Part shown: one piece after another, positions 7,683 to 16,433 of the stretch
Position numbering within the stretch: position 1 is the first letter of the stretch
How the letters are laid out: the number at the start of each line of letters is the position of its first letter
Source of the DNA: Streptomyces sp. NBC_00554
GTDB lineage: Bacteria > Actinomycetota > Actinomycetes > Streptomycetales > Streptomycetaceae
Assembly (NCBI RefSeq): GCF_041431135.1
Contig: NZ_CP107799.1
Span: 6,262,001-6,326,000, forward strand
Direction of reading: 5' to 3'
DNA: 64,000 nt
Notes under the pieces: generated by a model
The model's input: only the letters and a program-made list of their open reading frames with translations
The model's database searches: none
Told to the model about the DNA's origin: nothing
Made by a program: the position numbers and the translations under genes

Positions 7683-9011
7683 CTACAACGCAGCCGACAC
7701 CGCCCCAGAAAGCGACCGCAGGTCAACCACCTCAGCCATCCGCTGATACCCCTTGTCACTGGGGTGCAGATGATCCCCGGAGTCGTAGTCCCCCCGCAGC
7801 TCACGCGGATCGTACGGATCCCGCACCGCCTTGTCGAAGTCGACCACCGCGTCGAACACCTTCCCCGCCCGGATCTCCGCGTTGACGGCCTGCCGTACCT
7901 CCTCACGCTGGGCGGAGTACCCGCCGTGCCCCTTGAACGGCATCAGCGTCGCCCCGACAACACGCACCCCGTGGGCGTGCGCCTGTTGGACCAGCGTGCG
8001 CAGGCCGTCGGTGATCGTGGCGGGGTCGACCTGGTTCGGGTTGCGCAGGATGTCGTTGATGCCGAGGTCGATGACGACGGCCTTGACGTTCGCATGGCCG
8101 AGGGCGTCGCGGCCGAAGCGGGACAGGGCGCTCGGGTTGTCGGAGGGGCGGCCGGTCTCCGAGGCCAGGATCCGGTTTCCGCCGATGCCCTCGTTGACGA
8201 CGCTGTAGAGGGGCACGCCGTCCGTGCCGGCGGCGTCGCGCAGCCGGTCCGAAAGGCGGTCCGGCCAGCGGTGGTTGGCGCCCACGGTGGAGTCGTCGCC
8301 GTCGGTGAGGGAGTCGCCGAAGGCGACGACGGTGCCCGCCGACTCCTCGCTCAGCACGTCGACGGCGGTCACGTAGCGCCAGTACGGGGTCGCCTCGGTG
8401 TACGCGGTGCCGCTCACGTCGTCCGTGAGGTCGCCCTCGGCGAGGTAGGAGGTCTGGCGTGCGTGCGGGTGGTAGGTGACCGGGCCCGACGGCGTGGGCG
8501 AGAACGTGGTCACGAGTACGTCCGAGTCGTGCGGGATCGTCACGGGCACCGCGTCGCTCATCACCTGCTGCCCGGACGGGATGGTCACCGAGGTGCTGCC
8601 GCCGAAGGTGAGGCGGGTCATGGTGTCGGCCTTGGCCGCGGCGCTGTTCGCGGTCTCGGCGACGGCGATCGTGGCGTGCGTGATGGTGAGCGGCTGCTGC
8701 CCGAAGAGGTTGGACAGCGTGATCCGGGCGCTCGTACCGCCGGCGCTCGTGTGCACGATGTTGCGTACCGACCTGCCCGCCATGCCGTTCGTCTCGGTGC
8801 CGGGCTCGGCTCGGGCGGGGGAGGCCGACCAGGCGCCGACCCAGAGGCCGGTGGAGGCGGGGGCGGCCGAGCCCCGCGGGGTGCGGCCGCCGGCGAGGTT
8901 GTTCTGCCCGCTGCCGTCGTCGGCCGCGACGCCGATGTATATGGCGGCGGAAATGACCACGATCACGGCGACGATCGCGGCCAGCAAGGCATAACCGTGA
9001 CGCTTGGTCAT
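7683..9011 (-). CDS. secreted SGNH/GDSL hydrolase
   Basis: A 442-residue predicted esterase or lipase. An N-terminal hydrophobic segment (ALLAAIVAVIVVISAAIYIG) serves as a signal or membrane anchor. A beta-rich region of about 150 residues follows. The SGNH domain then has block I VVAFGDSLTDGDD (nucleophile Ser234), the glycine block NEGIGGNRIL, block III DLGINDIL, and block V DHLHPSDKGY with catalytic Asp413 and His416. All four catalytic blocks are intact. The start at 9011 is chosen because GAGGGGAA lies upstream and the signal segment follows at once. It is divergent from DUF445. Substrate not predictable. Confidence 0.92.
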   Translation of the reverse strand: MTKRHGYALLAAIVAVIVVISAAIYIGVAADDGSGQNNLAGGRTPRGSAAPASTGLWVGAWSASPARAEPGTETNGMAGRSVRNIVHTSAGGTSARITLSNLFGQQPLTITHATIAVAETANSAAAKADTMTRLTFGGSTSVTIPSGQQVMSDAVPVTIPHDSDVLVTTFSPTPSGPVTYHPHARQTSYLAEGDLTDDVSGTAYTEATPYWRYVTAVDVLSEESAGTVVAFGDSLTDGDDSTVGANHRWPDRLSDRLRDAAGTDGVPLYSVVNEGIGGNRILASETGRPSDNPSALSRFGRDALGHANVKAVVIDLGINDILRNPNQVDPATITDGLRTLVQQAHAHGVRVVGATLMPFKGHGGYSAQREEVRQAVNAEIRAGKVFDAVVDFDKAVRDPYDPRELRGDYDSGDHLHPSDKGYQRMAEVVDLRSLSGAVSAAL

Positions 9012-9239
9012 GCGGTGCGTTTCCCCTCGGGCAAGTGGAGCCCGAAGCTCCGGTGTGATCACCCCATGATGCGTCATGGGATGGGGCGAAACTGCGACGC
9101 CCCCGTAAATTCCCCTGATACCCGCCCCGGGGTTTCCCCGGAACTTCTCCCACCGGACAGACGCCGGGAACTCCTGTTCCGTTCCAGGAGTCGGTCAGGA
9201 AGGGACAATGTGTACGGGGGACGCGAACGGGTGGAGTGA

Positions 9240-10613
9240 ATGGAACGTACGAAACCGGAAGAAGCGGGCGCGGACGCAGAAAAGCAGCATGCCCTGCCGG
9301 ACGCCGCCACTAACCGACAGGGCACGCCCGGCGTCGGCGCGCGCCGCACGATGACCACCTTCAGCCCCGCCGACGAGGAGAAACAGCGGGGCGTACGCCG
9401 GATGAAGCTGACGGCCGTCGGCCTGCTGCTCTTCGTGGCGGTCGTGTACGTCCTCGCCAAGTGGGCGTCGAACGAGGGCGCGGGGCCCTGGGCCGGATAT
9501 GTCGCCGCGGCCGCCGAGGCCGGCATGGTCGGCGCGCTCGCCGACTGGTTCGCGGTCACGGCCCTCTTCCGCCGCCCGCTGGGCCTGCCCATCCCGCACA
9601 CGGCGATCATCCCCACCAAGAAGGACCAGCTGGGCGTCTCGCTCGGTGAGTTCGTCGGGGAGAACTTCCTCTCCGAGGAGGTCGTACGAGGCCGGCTGCG
9701 CGCCGTCGGAATCGGCAGCCGTCTCGGTGCCTGGCTCGCCGAACCTGACCACGCCGACCGGGTGACGGCGGAGCTGGCCACCGCGCTCCGGGGGGCGCTG
9801 ACCGTCCTGCGCGACTCCGACGTGCAAGCGGTGGTCGGCGAGGCGATCACCCGGCGCGCCGACGCCGCCGAGATCGCGCCCGGCATAGGAAAGATGCTGG
9901 AGAAGATCGTCGCGGACGGCGGTCACAAGCGGGTCGTGGACCTGGTCTGCGTACGCGCCCACGACTGGCTCGTACTCCACGACGAGCAGGTCATGGACGC
10001 GGTGCAGGGCGGCGCCCCCGGCTGGACCCCCCGGTTCGTCGACAAGAGGGTCGGCGAGCGGGTCTACAAGGAGCTCCTCCGCTTCGTCACCGAGATGCGC
10101 GACGCCCCCTCCCACCCGGCCCGCGGCGCCCTCGACCGCTTCCTCACCGACTTCGCCTCCGACCTCCAGTCCGACACCGACACCCGCGCCCGGGTGGAGC
10201 GCCTCAAGGGCGAGGTCCTCGGCCGCGGCGAGGTCCAGGACCTGATCGCCTCCGCCTGGACCGCCGTACGGTCGATGATCGTGTCCGCCGCGGAGGACGA
10301 GCGCAGCGAACTGCGGCTGCGGGTGCGGGCGTCACTGCTGTCGCTGGGGGCCCGGATGGCGGTGGAGCCCAAGCTCCAGGCCAAGGTCGACAGCTGGGTC
10401 GAGGGCGCGGCGGTGTACGTCGTGACGACGTACCGGCGTGAGATCACCTCCCTGATCACCGACACGGTCGCGGGCTGGGACGCCGAGCACACGACCAGGA
10501 AGATCGAGGCCAACATCGGGCGCGACCTGCAGTTCATCCGGATCAACGGAACGGTGGTGGGTTCGCTGGCGGGGCTGGCGATCTACGCGGTGTCGAGGGC
10601 GCTGGGGGCGTGA
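9240..10613 (+). CDS. DUF445 family membrane protein
   Basis: A 457-residue DUF445 protein. After a polar N-terminal tail of about 55 residues there is one membrane helix (LTAVGLLLFVAVVYVLAKW), then the family's hallmark GMVGALADWFAVTALFRRPLGLPIPHT... core and a long helical region. A last hydrophobic helix is at the C-terminus (GTVVGSLAGLAIYAVSRAL). The family is widespread and uncharacterised, with an N-in membrane-anchored helical bundle expected. ATG 9240 follows GGGTGGAG. An alternative start at MTTFSP (9351) would remove the non-conserved tail but has a poorer ribosome site. Confidence 0.9.
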   Translation: MERTKPEEAGADAEKQHALPDAATNRQGTPGVGARRTMTTFSPADEEKQRGVRRMKLTAVGLLLFVAVVYVLAKWASNEGAGPWAGYVAAAAEAGMVGALADWFAVTALFRRPLGLPIPHTAIIPTKKDQLGVSLGEFVGENFLSEEVVRGRLRAVGIGSRLGAWLAEPDHADRVTAELATALRGALTVLRDSDVQAVVGEAITRRADAAEIAPGIGKMLEKIVADGGHKRVVDLVCVRAHDWLVLHDEQVMDAVQGGAPGWTPRFVDKRVGERVYKELLRFVTEMRDAPSHPARGALDRFLTDFASDLQSDTDTRARVERLKGEVLGRGEVQDLIASAWTAVRSMIVSAAEDERSELRLRVRASLLSLGARMAVEPKLQAKVDSWVEGAAVYVVTTYRREITSLITDTVAGWDAEHTTRKIEANIGRDLQFIRINGTVVGSLAGLAIYAVSRALGA

Positions 10614-10691
10614 ACCTCGGCGAGCGGGCTCAGGCGCGTCTGAGTATCCGTACTCTGTCGGGCCGCCCGCGCCCGCGGAACTCTCGTACGC

Positions 10692-11162
10692 ATGACCGAG
10701 AAGCTGTTGAGCCCTCTGCGAACGCGCCCCTGGCCGCAACGCTGGCTGACGCGCGTACTCGGCGCCGCCCTCGCCTCGGCGGCGTACCTCGTCTGCATCC
10801 CGTGGGATCTGACCAACCGCGTCCAGACGCCCGGCTCCAACCAGGAGACGACCCCGGTGACGGGCATCGGCGTGATCGGCCTGGCCCTGGTCCTGCTGGC
10901 CCTTGCGGCCTACTTCGGCCTCCGGGACTACCTCGGCTGGCCGCTGCTCCTGGTGGCGGTGCCTCCGGCGGTACTGATGCAGATCTCCTTCCGCACACAC
11001 TCCGGACCACCGGACGGCATGGCGCACTTGTGGCCCTTGGCGTGGGGGTTCTTCACGTTCCTGATCGGCGCCGGGGTACTCGTCGCGGCGGCGCTGGCCC
11101 GCCGGTTCAGGCCGCAGGAGGAAGACTCGCTGGACGGACTGCTGTACCCGCACCCCACGTGA
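10692..11162 (+). CDS. small four-helix membrane protein of unknown function
   Basis: A 156-residue protein with four hydrophobic stretches (about 22-38, 55-75, 83-95 and 112-135) and short charged ends. I do not recognise a family. It lies 78 bases after DUF445 and 13 bases before the glyoxalase-fold gene in the same orientation, so it may share a transcript with the latter. The composition is ordinary for the genome. Confidence 0.72.
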   Translation: MTEKLLSPLRTRPWPQRWLTRVLGAALASAAYLVCIPWDLTNRVQTPGSNQETTPVTGIGVIGLALVLLALAAYFGLRDYLGWPLLLVAVPPAVLMQISFRTHSGPPDGMAHLWPLAWGFFTFLIGAGVLVAAALARRFRPQEEDSLDGLLYPHPT

Positions 11163-11175
11163 GGAGCCGCTCCCG

Positions 11176-11541
11176 ATGACCGTCCGCAGGATCGTCCCCG
11201 ACATCCAGGTCGACTCCGAGGAGTCGATGACGACCAGCCGTGACTTCTACGGCCTGCTCGGCCTGGAGCAGGTCATGCACCTGGGCTGGGTCATGACCCT
11301 CGCCTCCCCGTCCAACCCCACCGCCCAGATCAGCTTCTTCACCGAGGAGCGGACCGCCCCCGTCGCCCCCGACCTGAGCGTGGAGGTCGAGGACGTCGAC
11401 GCGGTGTACGCCCAGGTCGTCGCCTCGGGCGCGGAGGTCGTACGGGAGTTGCGGGACGAGGAGTGGGGCGTACGGCGCTTCTTCGTACGGGATCCGAACG
11501 GGCGGGTGGTGAATGTGCTGGGGCACCGGCGGGCGGAATAG
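11176..11541 (+). CDS. VOC (glyoxalase/bleomycin-resistance fold) protein
   Basis: A 121-residue single-domain vicinal-oxygen-chelate protein. It has the paired beta-alpha-beta-beta-beta pattern: IVPDIQVDSEESMTTSRDFYGLLGLE, then ISFFTEE, then a second module LSVEVEDVDAVYAQVVASGAEVV ending FFVRDPNGRVVNVLGH. The last strand has the usual DPxGxxxxxxxH. The first metal-ligand histidine position looks absent, so an enzymatic role is uncertain and binding is as likely. It starts 13 bases after the upstream membrane gene with GAGGAG at good spacing. Confidence 0.82.
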   Translation: MTVRRIVPDIQVDSEESMTTSRDFYGLLGLEQVMHLGWVMTLASPSNPTAQISFFTEERTAPVAPDLSVEVEDVDAVYAQVVASGAEVVRELRDEEWGVRRFFVRDPNGRVVNVLGHRRAE

Positions 11542-11570
11542 CCGACGGGCCGGCACTCGGGCACGGCAGG

Positions 11571-12626
11571 CTACTGGATGCTCCAGCGGTGCGGATGCCC
11601 GGGCCCGGTGGGGCAGGCGAATACGTTGAGCTCACCCCAGCGGCCCACCGTGATTTCCGTGGGAGTGGCGGAAGCGTGAGTGGGCTGGTTCTGGCTCTGG
11701 CTCTGGTCCTGGTTCTGGTCCTCCAGCGGTTTCCAGCTGCCGCTGCCGCCGTCCCATTCCGAGCTGTCGATGGTCAGCAGCAGGTGCATCGGTGCCGTGC
11801 AGGTCAGGCAGTCCATGGGGGACGGGTCGGTCGCGTGCCAGGAGGCGAAGCCGCCCACGCGCCAGCCGGGCGGGATGGACAGGTCGTACTGGTAGCCGAG
11901 CGGCTCTGGCGTGCTTTCGTCCGCCGACTCCTCGGCTTCCTCTTCTAGGGCTTCCTCCCAGGCGTCGATCCGGGCGCACAGTTCCTCGGGCAGAAGGCCG
12001 GCGAACGGGTAGGTGACCACCTGCTCCGGGTGCAGCACACAGGGCTCGGGCACGAAGCCGTCGGACCCGACGACCAGCGGCTGCGGCGGCGCGGTCAGCA
12101 CCTCGCCGACCTCCCACGACCGCCGCCAGCGCAGGTGCAGCTCCAGGTCGTACCGGCCCGGGCCGTGCGCGTTGAAGGGGCACCAGAACACTTGGAGCAG
12201 ATCGCAGTCGTCCGGCCCCGCGGCCAGGTCGGGCAGATCCCGCCGGTACAGCTGCGCGAGGCCGATCATCGGCAGCGGGTCGGTCTCGGACGCCCCGGGG
12301 ATCCGGTGCTTCCGGCCCAGCTCGCCCAGGAGCTTTCGTTCCTCGTCCGTCGGGCCGGGAGCCTGCTCGCGGGCCCATGCGGAGGCCAGAACCTGCCGAG
12401 AGCGGCGGATGTCGGCCGGGCGTAGACCACGCCCACGGCCGTGTGCCTCGCCGCACACCGGCCACGGCTCGTCCGCAGGCCACAGCATCGGACCGCCCAC
12501 GGAACTGGCCGAAACGTCCGGTCTGCCCGGCCGCGGATGGAGCCGGGTCGTCGTCCCGCGAAAGGCGGCCAGTCCCGGGAAGAGCGCCTCGACGTCGAGA
12601 GGGCGCGGGGGCGTGGTCCTCGTCAT
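11571..12626 (-). CDS. DUF1963 (YwqG-like) protein
   Basis: A 351-residue soluble protein. VGGPMLWPADEPWPVC near residues 45-60, PMIGLAQLYRRDLPDL, and a later DLLQVFWCPF match the DUF1963/YwqG pattern (G-xx-xWP...P...LAQ). The C-terminal part has a QNQDQSQSQ glutamine/asparagine-rich linker before a final strand, and a CLTCTAPMHLLLTIDSSEW segment that resembles the family's closing strand. I start at ATG 12626 (MTRTTPPRPLDV), because the 14 codons upstream of it look like promoter sequence. No function is established for the family. Confidence 0.8.
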   Translation of the reverse strand: MTRTTPPRPLDVEALFPGLAAFRGTTTRLHPRPGRPDVSASSVGGPMLWPADEPWPVCGEAHGRGRGLRPADIRRSRQVLASAWAREQAPGPTDEERKLLGELGRKHRIPGASETDPLPMIGLAQLYRRDLPDLAAGPDDCDLLQVFWCPFNAHGPGRYDLELHLRWRRSWEVGEVLTAPPQPLVVGSDGFVPEPCVLHPEQVVTYPFAGLLPEELCARIDAWEEALEEEAEESADESTPEPLGYQYDLSIPPGWRVGGFASWHATDPSPMDCLTCTAPMHLLLTIDSSEWDGGSGSWKPLEDQNQDQSQSQNQPTHASATPTEITVGRWGELNVFACPTGPGHPHRWSIQ

Positions 12627-12707
12627 GAACGCGACCCTAAACGCCTGACAGCCCGGGTCGCGAAGCACCCCCGTCGGGCATTTTCCGCAGCCGGCCCCGC
12701 CACTCCC

Positions 12708-13184
12708 TCAAGCCCCTGTAGTGGACCCCGGCCGAATGATCATCAGGACCGTGACGGTGGCCCAGAGAAGGTTGAAGATCCCGGTGAACATGGCGAGCCG
12801 TGCGGTCGCCCTCGTCGTCACCGCGATCTCGCCGCCCCCGGCATCCTCGATGCCCTCCATGATCGCCGCTTGCCTGGGCAGGACCAGGGCGGCGAGGACG
12901 ACAGCCGCGAGCGCAGTCAGCGCGATCGAGACGATCAGCCAGGTGTCCCCGAGCACGCCCATGTTGCTCGCCGTGGCGAACCCGAAGACGGGGACGACGA
13001 CGCCGACGGTGGCGTACACCTGGCAGATCCGATGCAGCAGACGCGTGGTCGCGAGGGCCTGCGCGTCTCCCGGCTCGGCGAGCGCCTTGCGCGCGGTGGG
13101 CGGGAACATGCTGGCGGCGACCGTGACGGGCCCGATGGCGACGATCGCGGCGATCACGTGGACGGCGAGGAGGAACTTGGTCAC
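12708..13184 (-). CDS. DUF2269-like integral membrane protein
   Basis: A 158-residue protein with four hydrophobic helices (about 1-25, 55-75, 82-102 and 130-152). The pattern LLAVHVIAAIVAIGPV... followed by ALATTRLLHRICQVYATVGVVVPVFGF fits small DUF2269-type membrane proteins, in which a conserved first-helix histidine lies close to the N-terminus. Start GTG 13184 has only a poor Shine-Dalgarno match. It is divergent from the GlxA-type regulator, with 185 bases between starts. Function unknown. Confidence 0.75.
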   Translation of the reverse strand: MTKFLLAVHVIAAIVAIGPVTVAASMFPPTARKALAEPGDAQALATTRLLHRICQVYATVGVVVPVFGFATASNMGVLGDTWLIVSIALTALAAVVLAALVLPRQAAIMEGIEDAGGGEIAVTTRATARLAMFTGIFNLLWATVTVLMIIRPGSTTGA

Positions 13185-13369
13185 GGGGTGACGGTAGGGG
13201 GCGGCGGGGATCTTGCAGAAGTGGCGGTTTTGCCAGTACTCAACGGATTCTCGCCAGGGGGGGTTGAGCGGCTCAAACTCGGGGTTTCTCGGTGCTTCCG
13301 GGTGTGTGCGGCTCGTATCCGCACTGACTGCACCATGACTGAATCCCGTCGTACCCCTACTCTTTTGCC

Positions 13370-14368
13370 ATGCATACCGTGGCCGTATTGGCGCTCGACC
13401 AGGTCATCCCGTTCGACCTCTCCGCCCCGATCGACGCCTTCGGCTGGGCCCGGCTGCCGGACGGGCGCCCGGCGTACCGGATCCGGGTCTGCTCGGCGTC
13501 GGAGGAGGTGAGCGCGGGCCCGTTCGCGCTGCGTGCCCCGTACGGGCTGGAGGCGCTGGCCGAGGCGGACACGATCATCCTGCCCGGGGTCGCCGACCCG
13601 ACGGTCCCGCTTCCGCCGGGCGTCGCGGAGGCGGTGTGCGCGGCGGCCGCGAACGGCACCCGGATCGCCTCGATCTGCGTGGGCGCCTTCGTCTTCGCCG
13701 CCACGGGCCTGCTGGACGGGCTGCGCGCGACGACGCACTGGGTCGCGGCCCGGGACCTGGCGGAGATGTACCCCGCGGTGACCGTCGACCCGAACGTCCT
13801 CTACGTCGACAACGGCCAGTTCCTCACCTCGGCGGGCGCGGCCGCCGCGATCGACATGTGCCTGCACATGATCCGCAGGGACCACGGCTCGGCCGTCGCC
13901 GCGCACGCGGCCCGGATGTGCGTCGTACCGCTCGAACGGGAGGGCGGCCAGGCCCAGTTCATCATCCAGACCCAGCCACCGGTACCGTCCGGCGCCACCC
14001 TGGAGCCCCTCCTCAACTGGCTGGAGGAGAACGCCGAGCGCGAACTGACCCTGGAGGACATCGCCGCCCACGCCGGCATGAGCACCCGAACACTCAACCG
14101 CCGCTTCCGCGAGCAGACCGGCACGACGCCGTTGCAGTGGCTGCACCTGGCCCGGGTGCGGCGCGCCCAGTACCTCCTGGAGACGACCACGTACCCGGTC
14201 GAACGCATCGCGGCCCAGGCGGGGTTCGGCTCACCGACGGCGTTCCGGGAGCGGTTCAAGAGGGTGGTGGGGACGAGTCCGTACGCGTATCGGCGGGCGT
14301 TTCAGGGGGTGGAAACGCCGGGCTCGGGCTCGGGGTCTGCCTCGGGGTCGGCGGCTGCTGCCTCGTAG
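13370..14368 (+). CDS. GlxA-family AraC-type transcriptional regulator
   Basis: A 332-residue regulator. Residues 1-180 form a DJ-1/PfpI-like amidase-type domain (VAVLALDQVIPFDLSAPIDAFG, with ASICVGAFVFAATGLLDG as the nucleophile-elbow region, Cys retained). Residues about 215-315 hold two AraC helix-turn-helices (LTLEDIAAHAGMSTRTLNRRFREQ and YPVERIAAQAGFGSPTAFRERF). Many GlxA-type proteins sense a small molecule and control nearby metabolic genes; the obvious neighbour is the divergent DUF2269 gene. The C-terminus ends in a Ser/Gly tract that overlaps the 3' end of the convergent marR gene by 67 bases. Confidence 0.92.
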   Translation: MHTVAVLALDQVIPFDLSAPIDAFGWARLPDGRPAYRIRVCSASEEVSAGPFALRAPYGLEALAEADTIILPGVADPTVPLPPGVAEAVCAAAANGTRIASICVGAFVFAATGLLDGLRATTHWVAARDLAEMYPAVTVDPNVLYVDNGQFLTSAGAAAAIDMCLHMIRRDHGSAVAAHAARMCVVPLEREGGQAQFIIQTQPPVPSGATLEPLLNWLEENAERELTLEDIAAHAGMSTRTLNRRFREQTGTTPLQWLHLARVRRAQYLLETTTYPVERIAAQAGFGSPTAFRERFKRVVGTSPYAYRRAFQGVETPGSGSGSASGSAAAAS

Positions 14369-14790
14369 GCGCGCAAGGTGTCGACGACCAGCTGCCGCTG
14401 ACTGGGCGTCAGAGGTTCCAGCGCGCGACGCCAGGCGGTGGCCCCGCGTGACAACCACGCGGAGATGGAGGGCCGTTGGGCGTCGGTGATGCTGACGATG
14501 CGTCGCCGCCGGTCAGTCGGGTGCTCGCGCCGCTCCAGGATTCCCTTCCCGCTCAGCTCGCCGACCATGAGGCTGACGGTGGTCGGCGCGACCTCGAGGC
14601 GGGCGGCCAGGTCGTTCACGGTCAGGGGCCCGTCGAAGAGCAGATACGCCAGCAGCGACAGGTGTCGCGGAGCCAGGGCCAGCGACTGAAGTTCCTCGGG
14701 TACGGGGATCCGCTTGGCCCGGCCGACCATGCGGGGCATGAGCAGCAGGAGGTCGCGAACGGCGTCGTCGACGCCCGGATCGGTTGACAT
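14302..14790 (-). CDS. MarR family transcriptional regulator
   Basis: A 162-residue winged-helix MarR protein: LSLLAYLLFDGPLTVNDLAARLEVAPTTVSLMVGEL is the recognition region, followed by the wing KGILERREHPTDRRRRIV with the conserved DRR. It is divergent from a tautomerase gene and the spacer holds a strong palindrome (14827-14840), so autoregulation and control of the tautomerase are likely. Its 3' end overlaps the convergent GlxA gene, and the shared part encodes an acidic Pro/Glu tail (DPEADPEPEPG) not needed for the fold. Confidence 0.9.
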   Translation of the reverse strand: MSTDPGVDDAVRDLLLLMPRMVGRAKRIPVPEELQSLALAPRHLSLLAYLLFDGPLTVNDLAARLEVAPTTVSLMVGELSGKGILERREHPTDRRRRIVSITDAQRPSISAWLSRGATAWRRALEPLTPSQRQLVVDTLRAYEAAAADPEADPEPEPGVSTP

Positions 14791-14808
14791 CGGCCATCCC
14801 TGTAAATA

Positions 14809-14840
14809 GCTTTGCTTCTAAAGATGCTTTGCTGGCAAAG
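14809..14840. promoter_or_regulatory. candidate MarR operator
   Basis: The marR-tautomerase spacer has a perfect palindrome CTTTGC-TG-GCAAAG (14827-14840). An extra GCTTTGCT half-site lies 17 bases upstream (14809-14816) in direct repeat with the palindrome's left arm. It sits next to the marR start, where an autorepressor would bind. The assignment is by position and symmetry only. Confidence 0.6.
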
Positions 14841-14914
14841 AGGAATCGTAGGTCGTCATATTACGACCCGCGACCGTGATCCTCACCCCGTGTTCCGCGT
14901 GAACGGAGATCTCC

Positions 14915-15298
14915 ATGCCGCACCTCACTGTGCAGATCCGCGAAGAGACGCTTGACGGATCGGTCGAACCGAAGATCATCAGGGCGTTGAGCGAGGCGGT
15001 GGTCGCCGTGGTCGGCGAGTGGGCGCGACCTCTCGTGGTCGTCGACCTGTTCGGCGTACCGGAGCACCGCTGGGGGAGCGGCGGCATCCCCGGCGAGGCT
15101 CCCGCACCGGTCGTCACGCTGAACATGCGCGAGGGCGGTCTGACCCACCCGCAGATCCCCGACGCTCCCGCGCGGCTCGTCAAGTCCCTTACGGAGGCGG
15201 TGGTTTCGGTCCTCGGTGAGGGTGTACGGCAGTACGTGACCGTGCTGATCGTGGGGGTTCCGGCGGGGCGGTCGGGGGTGGGGGGTGAGGTTGTCTGA
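14915..15298 (+). CDS. tautomerase-family protein, two 4-OT-like units
   Basis: A 127-residue protein with Pro2 exposed after Met removal (MPHLTVQIREETLDGS), the catalytic proline of the 4-oxalocrotonate tautomerase superfamily. Two about 60-residue halves have the same beta-alpha-beta plan: VEPKIIRALSEAVVAVVGE in the first and RLVKSLTEAVVSVLGEGVR in the second, with strands VVVDLFGVPEHRWGSGG and VTVLIVGVPAGRSGVGG closing each. It is therefore a fused dimer-type tautomerase. It is divergent from marR and probably under its control. Only the first unit has the N-terminal proline. Confidence 0.8.
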   Translation: MPHLTVQIREETLDGSVEPKIIRALSEAVVAVVGEWARPLVVVDLFGVPEHRWGSGGIPGEAPAPVVTLNMREGGLTHPQIPDAPARLVKSLTEAVVSVLGEGVRQYVTVLIVGVPAGRSGVGGEVV

Positions 15299-15349
15299 GG
15301 TGGCCTGAGGGGGTGGCCTGAGGTCGGCGAAGGCGGGGCCCTGCGCCGC

Positions 15350-15655
15350 TCAGGCGGCCCGTCGGTCGGACACGACCCACGAGGCGAGGGCGACGGCCCC
15401 GGCGACGCCGAACACGGCAGGCCAGGCGCCCACCTTCTTGGCCAGCGGATGAGACCCGGCGAAGGCGGCGACGTACGCGACGGTCAGCGCCCCGGCGGCC
15501 TTCCCGCCGGCCTGCTGCTGCCACTGCTGCGCGGCCGTGGCCCCGGCGGCGGCCAGCACGACCCCGCCGAGCTGCCGCTTCTTGGTCCAGCGGGCCACGC
15601 CGTACCCACCGATGAGCCCACTGGCGGCCACCGCCGCGGCCGGTACCTTCGCCAC
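15350..15655 (-). CDS. small Ala-rich membrane protein
   Basis: A 101-residue protein with three moderately hydrophobic stretches (AAAVAASGLIGGYGVA, ALTVAYVAAFAG, WPAVFGVAGAVALASWVV) and a WTKKRQLGG turn. I do not recognise a family. The start GTG 15655 has GGGAGG 7 bases upstream, which together with codon bias makes it a real gene. It is convergent with the tautomerase gene and divergent from the Hsp20 gene. Confidence 0.65.
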   Translation of the reverse strand: MAKVPAAAVAASGLIGGYGVARWTKKRQLGGVVLAAAGATAAQQWQQQAGGKAAGALTVAYVAAFAGSHPLAKKVGAWPAVFGVAGAVALASWVVSDRRAA

Positions 15656-15772
15656 TACTGCCTCCCGCTGCTGCGTCTGTCTGCTGCGTCTGTCTGAGGC
15701 TAACGCGCACGGGCCGGCCGCCTGACGCCTGCCCGTCCCGTACGTACCCTCACGCCGAGGTTGAGCCGGGGC

Positions 15773-15801
15773 TTGTCAGTTTTCCTCCCCGGAGTTATAT
15801 A
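15773..15801 (+). promoter_or_regulatory. HrdB-like promoter of the Hsp20 gene
   Basis: TTGTCA (15773-15778) and TATATA (15796-15801) are separated by exactly 17 bases, about 50 bases upstream of the Hsp20 start. This is an unusually good vegetative-type promoter for such a GC-rich genome. No HspR-type HAIR inverted repeat and no CIRCE element is visible around it. Confidence 0.7.
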
Positions 15802-15849
15802 AGAAGCCGTAGGGCATCGCACCCAGCACCTGTAGGGAAGGAGTGACCC

Positions 15850-16278
15850 GTGATGCTCATGCGCACCGACTCTCTGCGCGACTTCGACCGCCTCACGCAG
15901 CAGTTCTTCGGCCCCGCTCGCCCCGAGGCGATGCAGATGGACGCGTACCGGTCCGACGGCGACCTGATCGTCCACTTCGACCTCCCGGGTATCGACCCGG
16001 AGACGATCGACCTGGGCGTCGAGCGCAACGTCCTGAGCGTCCGCGCCGAGCGCCGTTCACCCGCCCCCGAGGGTGTGGACATGATCGTCACCGAGCGACC
16101 CTCCGGCACCTTCACCCGGCAGCTGTTCCTCGGTGACACCCTCGACACGGAGCGCATCGACGCTTCGTACGACGCCGGAGTACTGACGCTGCGCATCCCG
16201 GTGGCCGAACAGGCCAAGCCCCGCCGCATCGAGATCAGCCGCGGCAACGGCGACAACCCCAAGCAGCTCAGCAGCTGA
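15850..16278 (+). CDS. Hsp20/alpha-crystallin small heat-shock protein
   Basis: A 142-residue small heat-shock chaperone that holds unfolding proteins in the cytoplasm. The N-terminal arm is short (RTDSLRDFDRLTQQFFG). The alpha-crystallin domain runs about 28-130, with MDAYRSDGDLIVHFDLPGIDPETIDLGVERNVLSVRAER and the family's GVLTLRIPV motif near the C-terminus. The start is GTG 15850, or ATG 15853, behind AAGGAG. A strong promoter lies upstream, and the DUF2267 gene is 155 bases downstream in the same direction. Confidence 0.93.
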   Translation: MMLMRTDSLRDFDRLTQQFFGPARPEAMQMDAYRSDGDLIVHFDLPGIDPETIDLGVERNVLSVRAERRSPAPEGVDMIVTERPSGTFTRQLFLGDTLDTERIDASYDAGVLTLRIPVAEQAKPRRIEISRGNGDNPKQLSS

Positions 16279-16433
16279 CCACCGCACGACTGGCCCTGCC
16301 CTGCGGGCACGTGCGCTCGCGGGGCAGGGGCAGGGCCAATGCCCTTCGGCGGAACGGATGTTGCCGGGCGGGGGCGGCTCAAGGCCGTTGGAGCAGACGC
16401 GAGTTGGACACGAACACCAGGAGAGCCCGAACG

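Noticed and set aside
15656..15849. HAIR or CIRCE heat-shock operator before Hsp20
   Set aside because: No CTTGAGT-N7-ACTCAAG and no TTAGCACTC-N9-GAGTGCTAA is visible; only a vegetative-type promoter.
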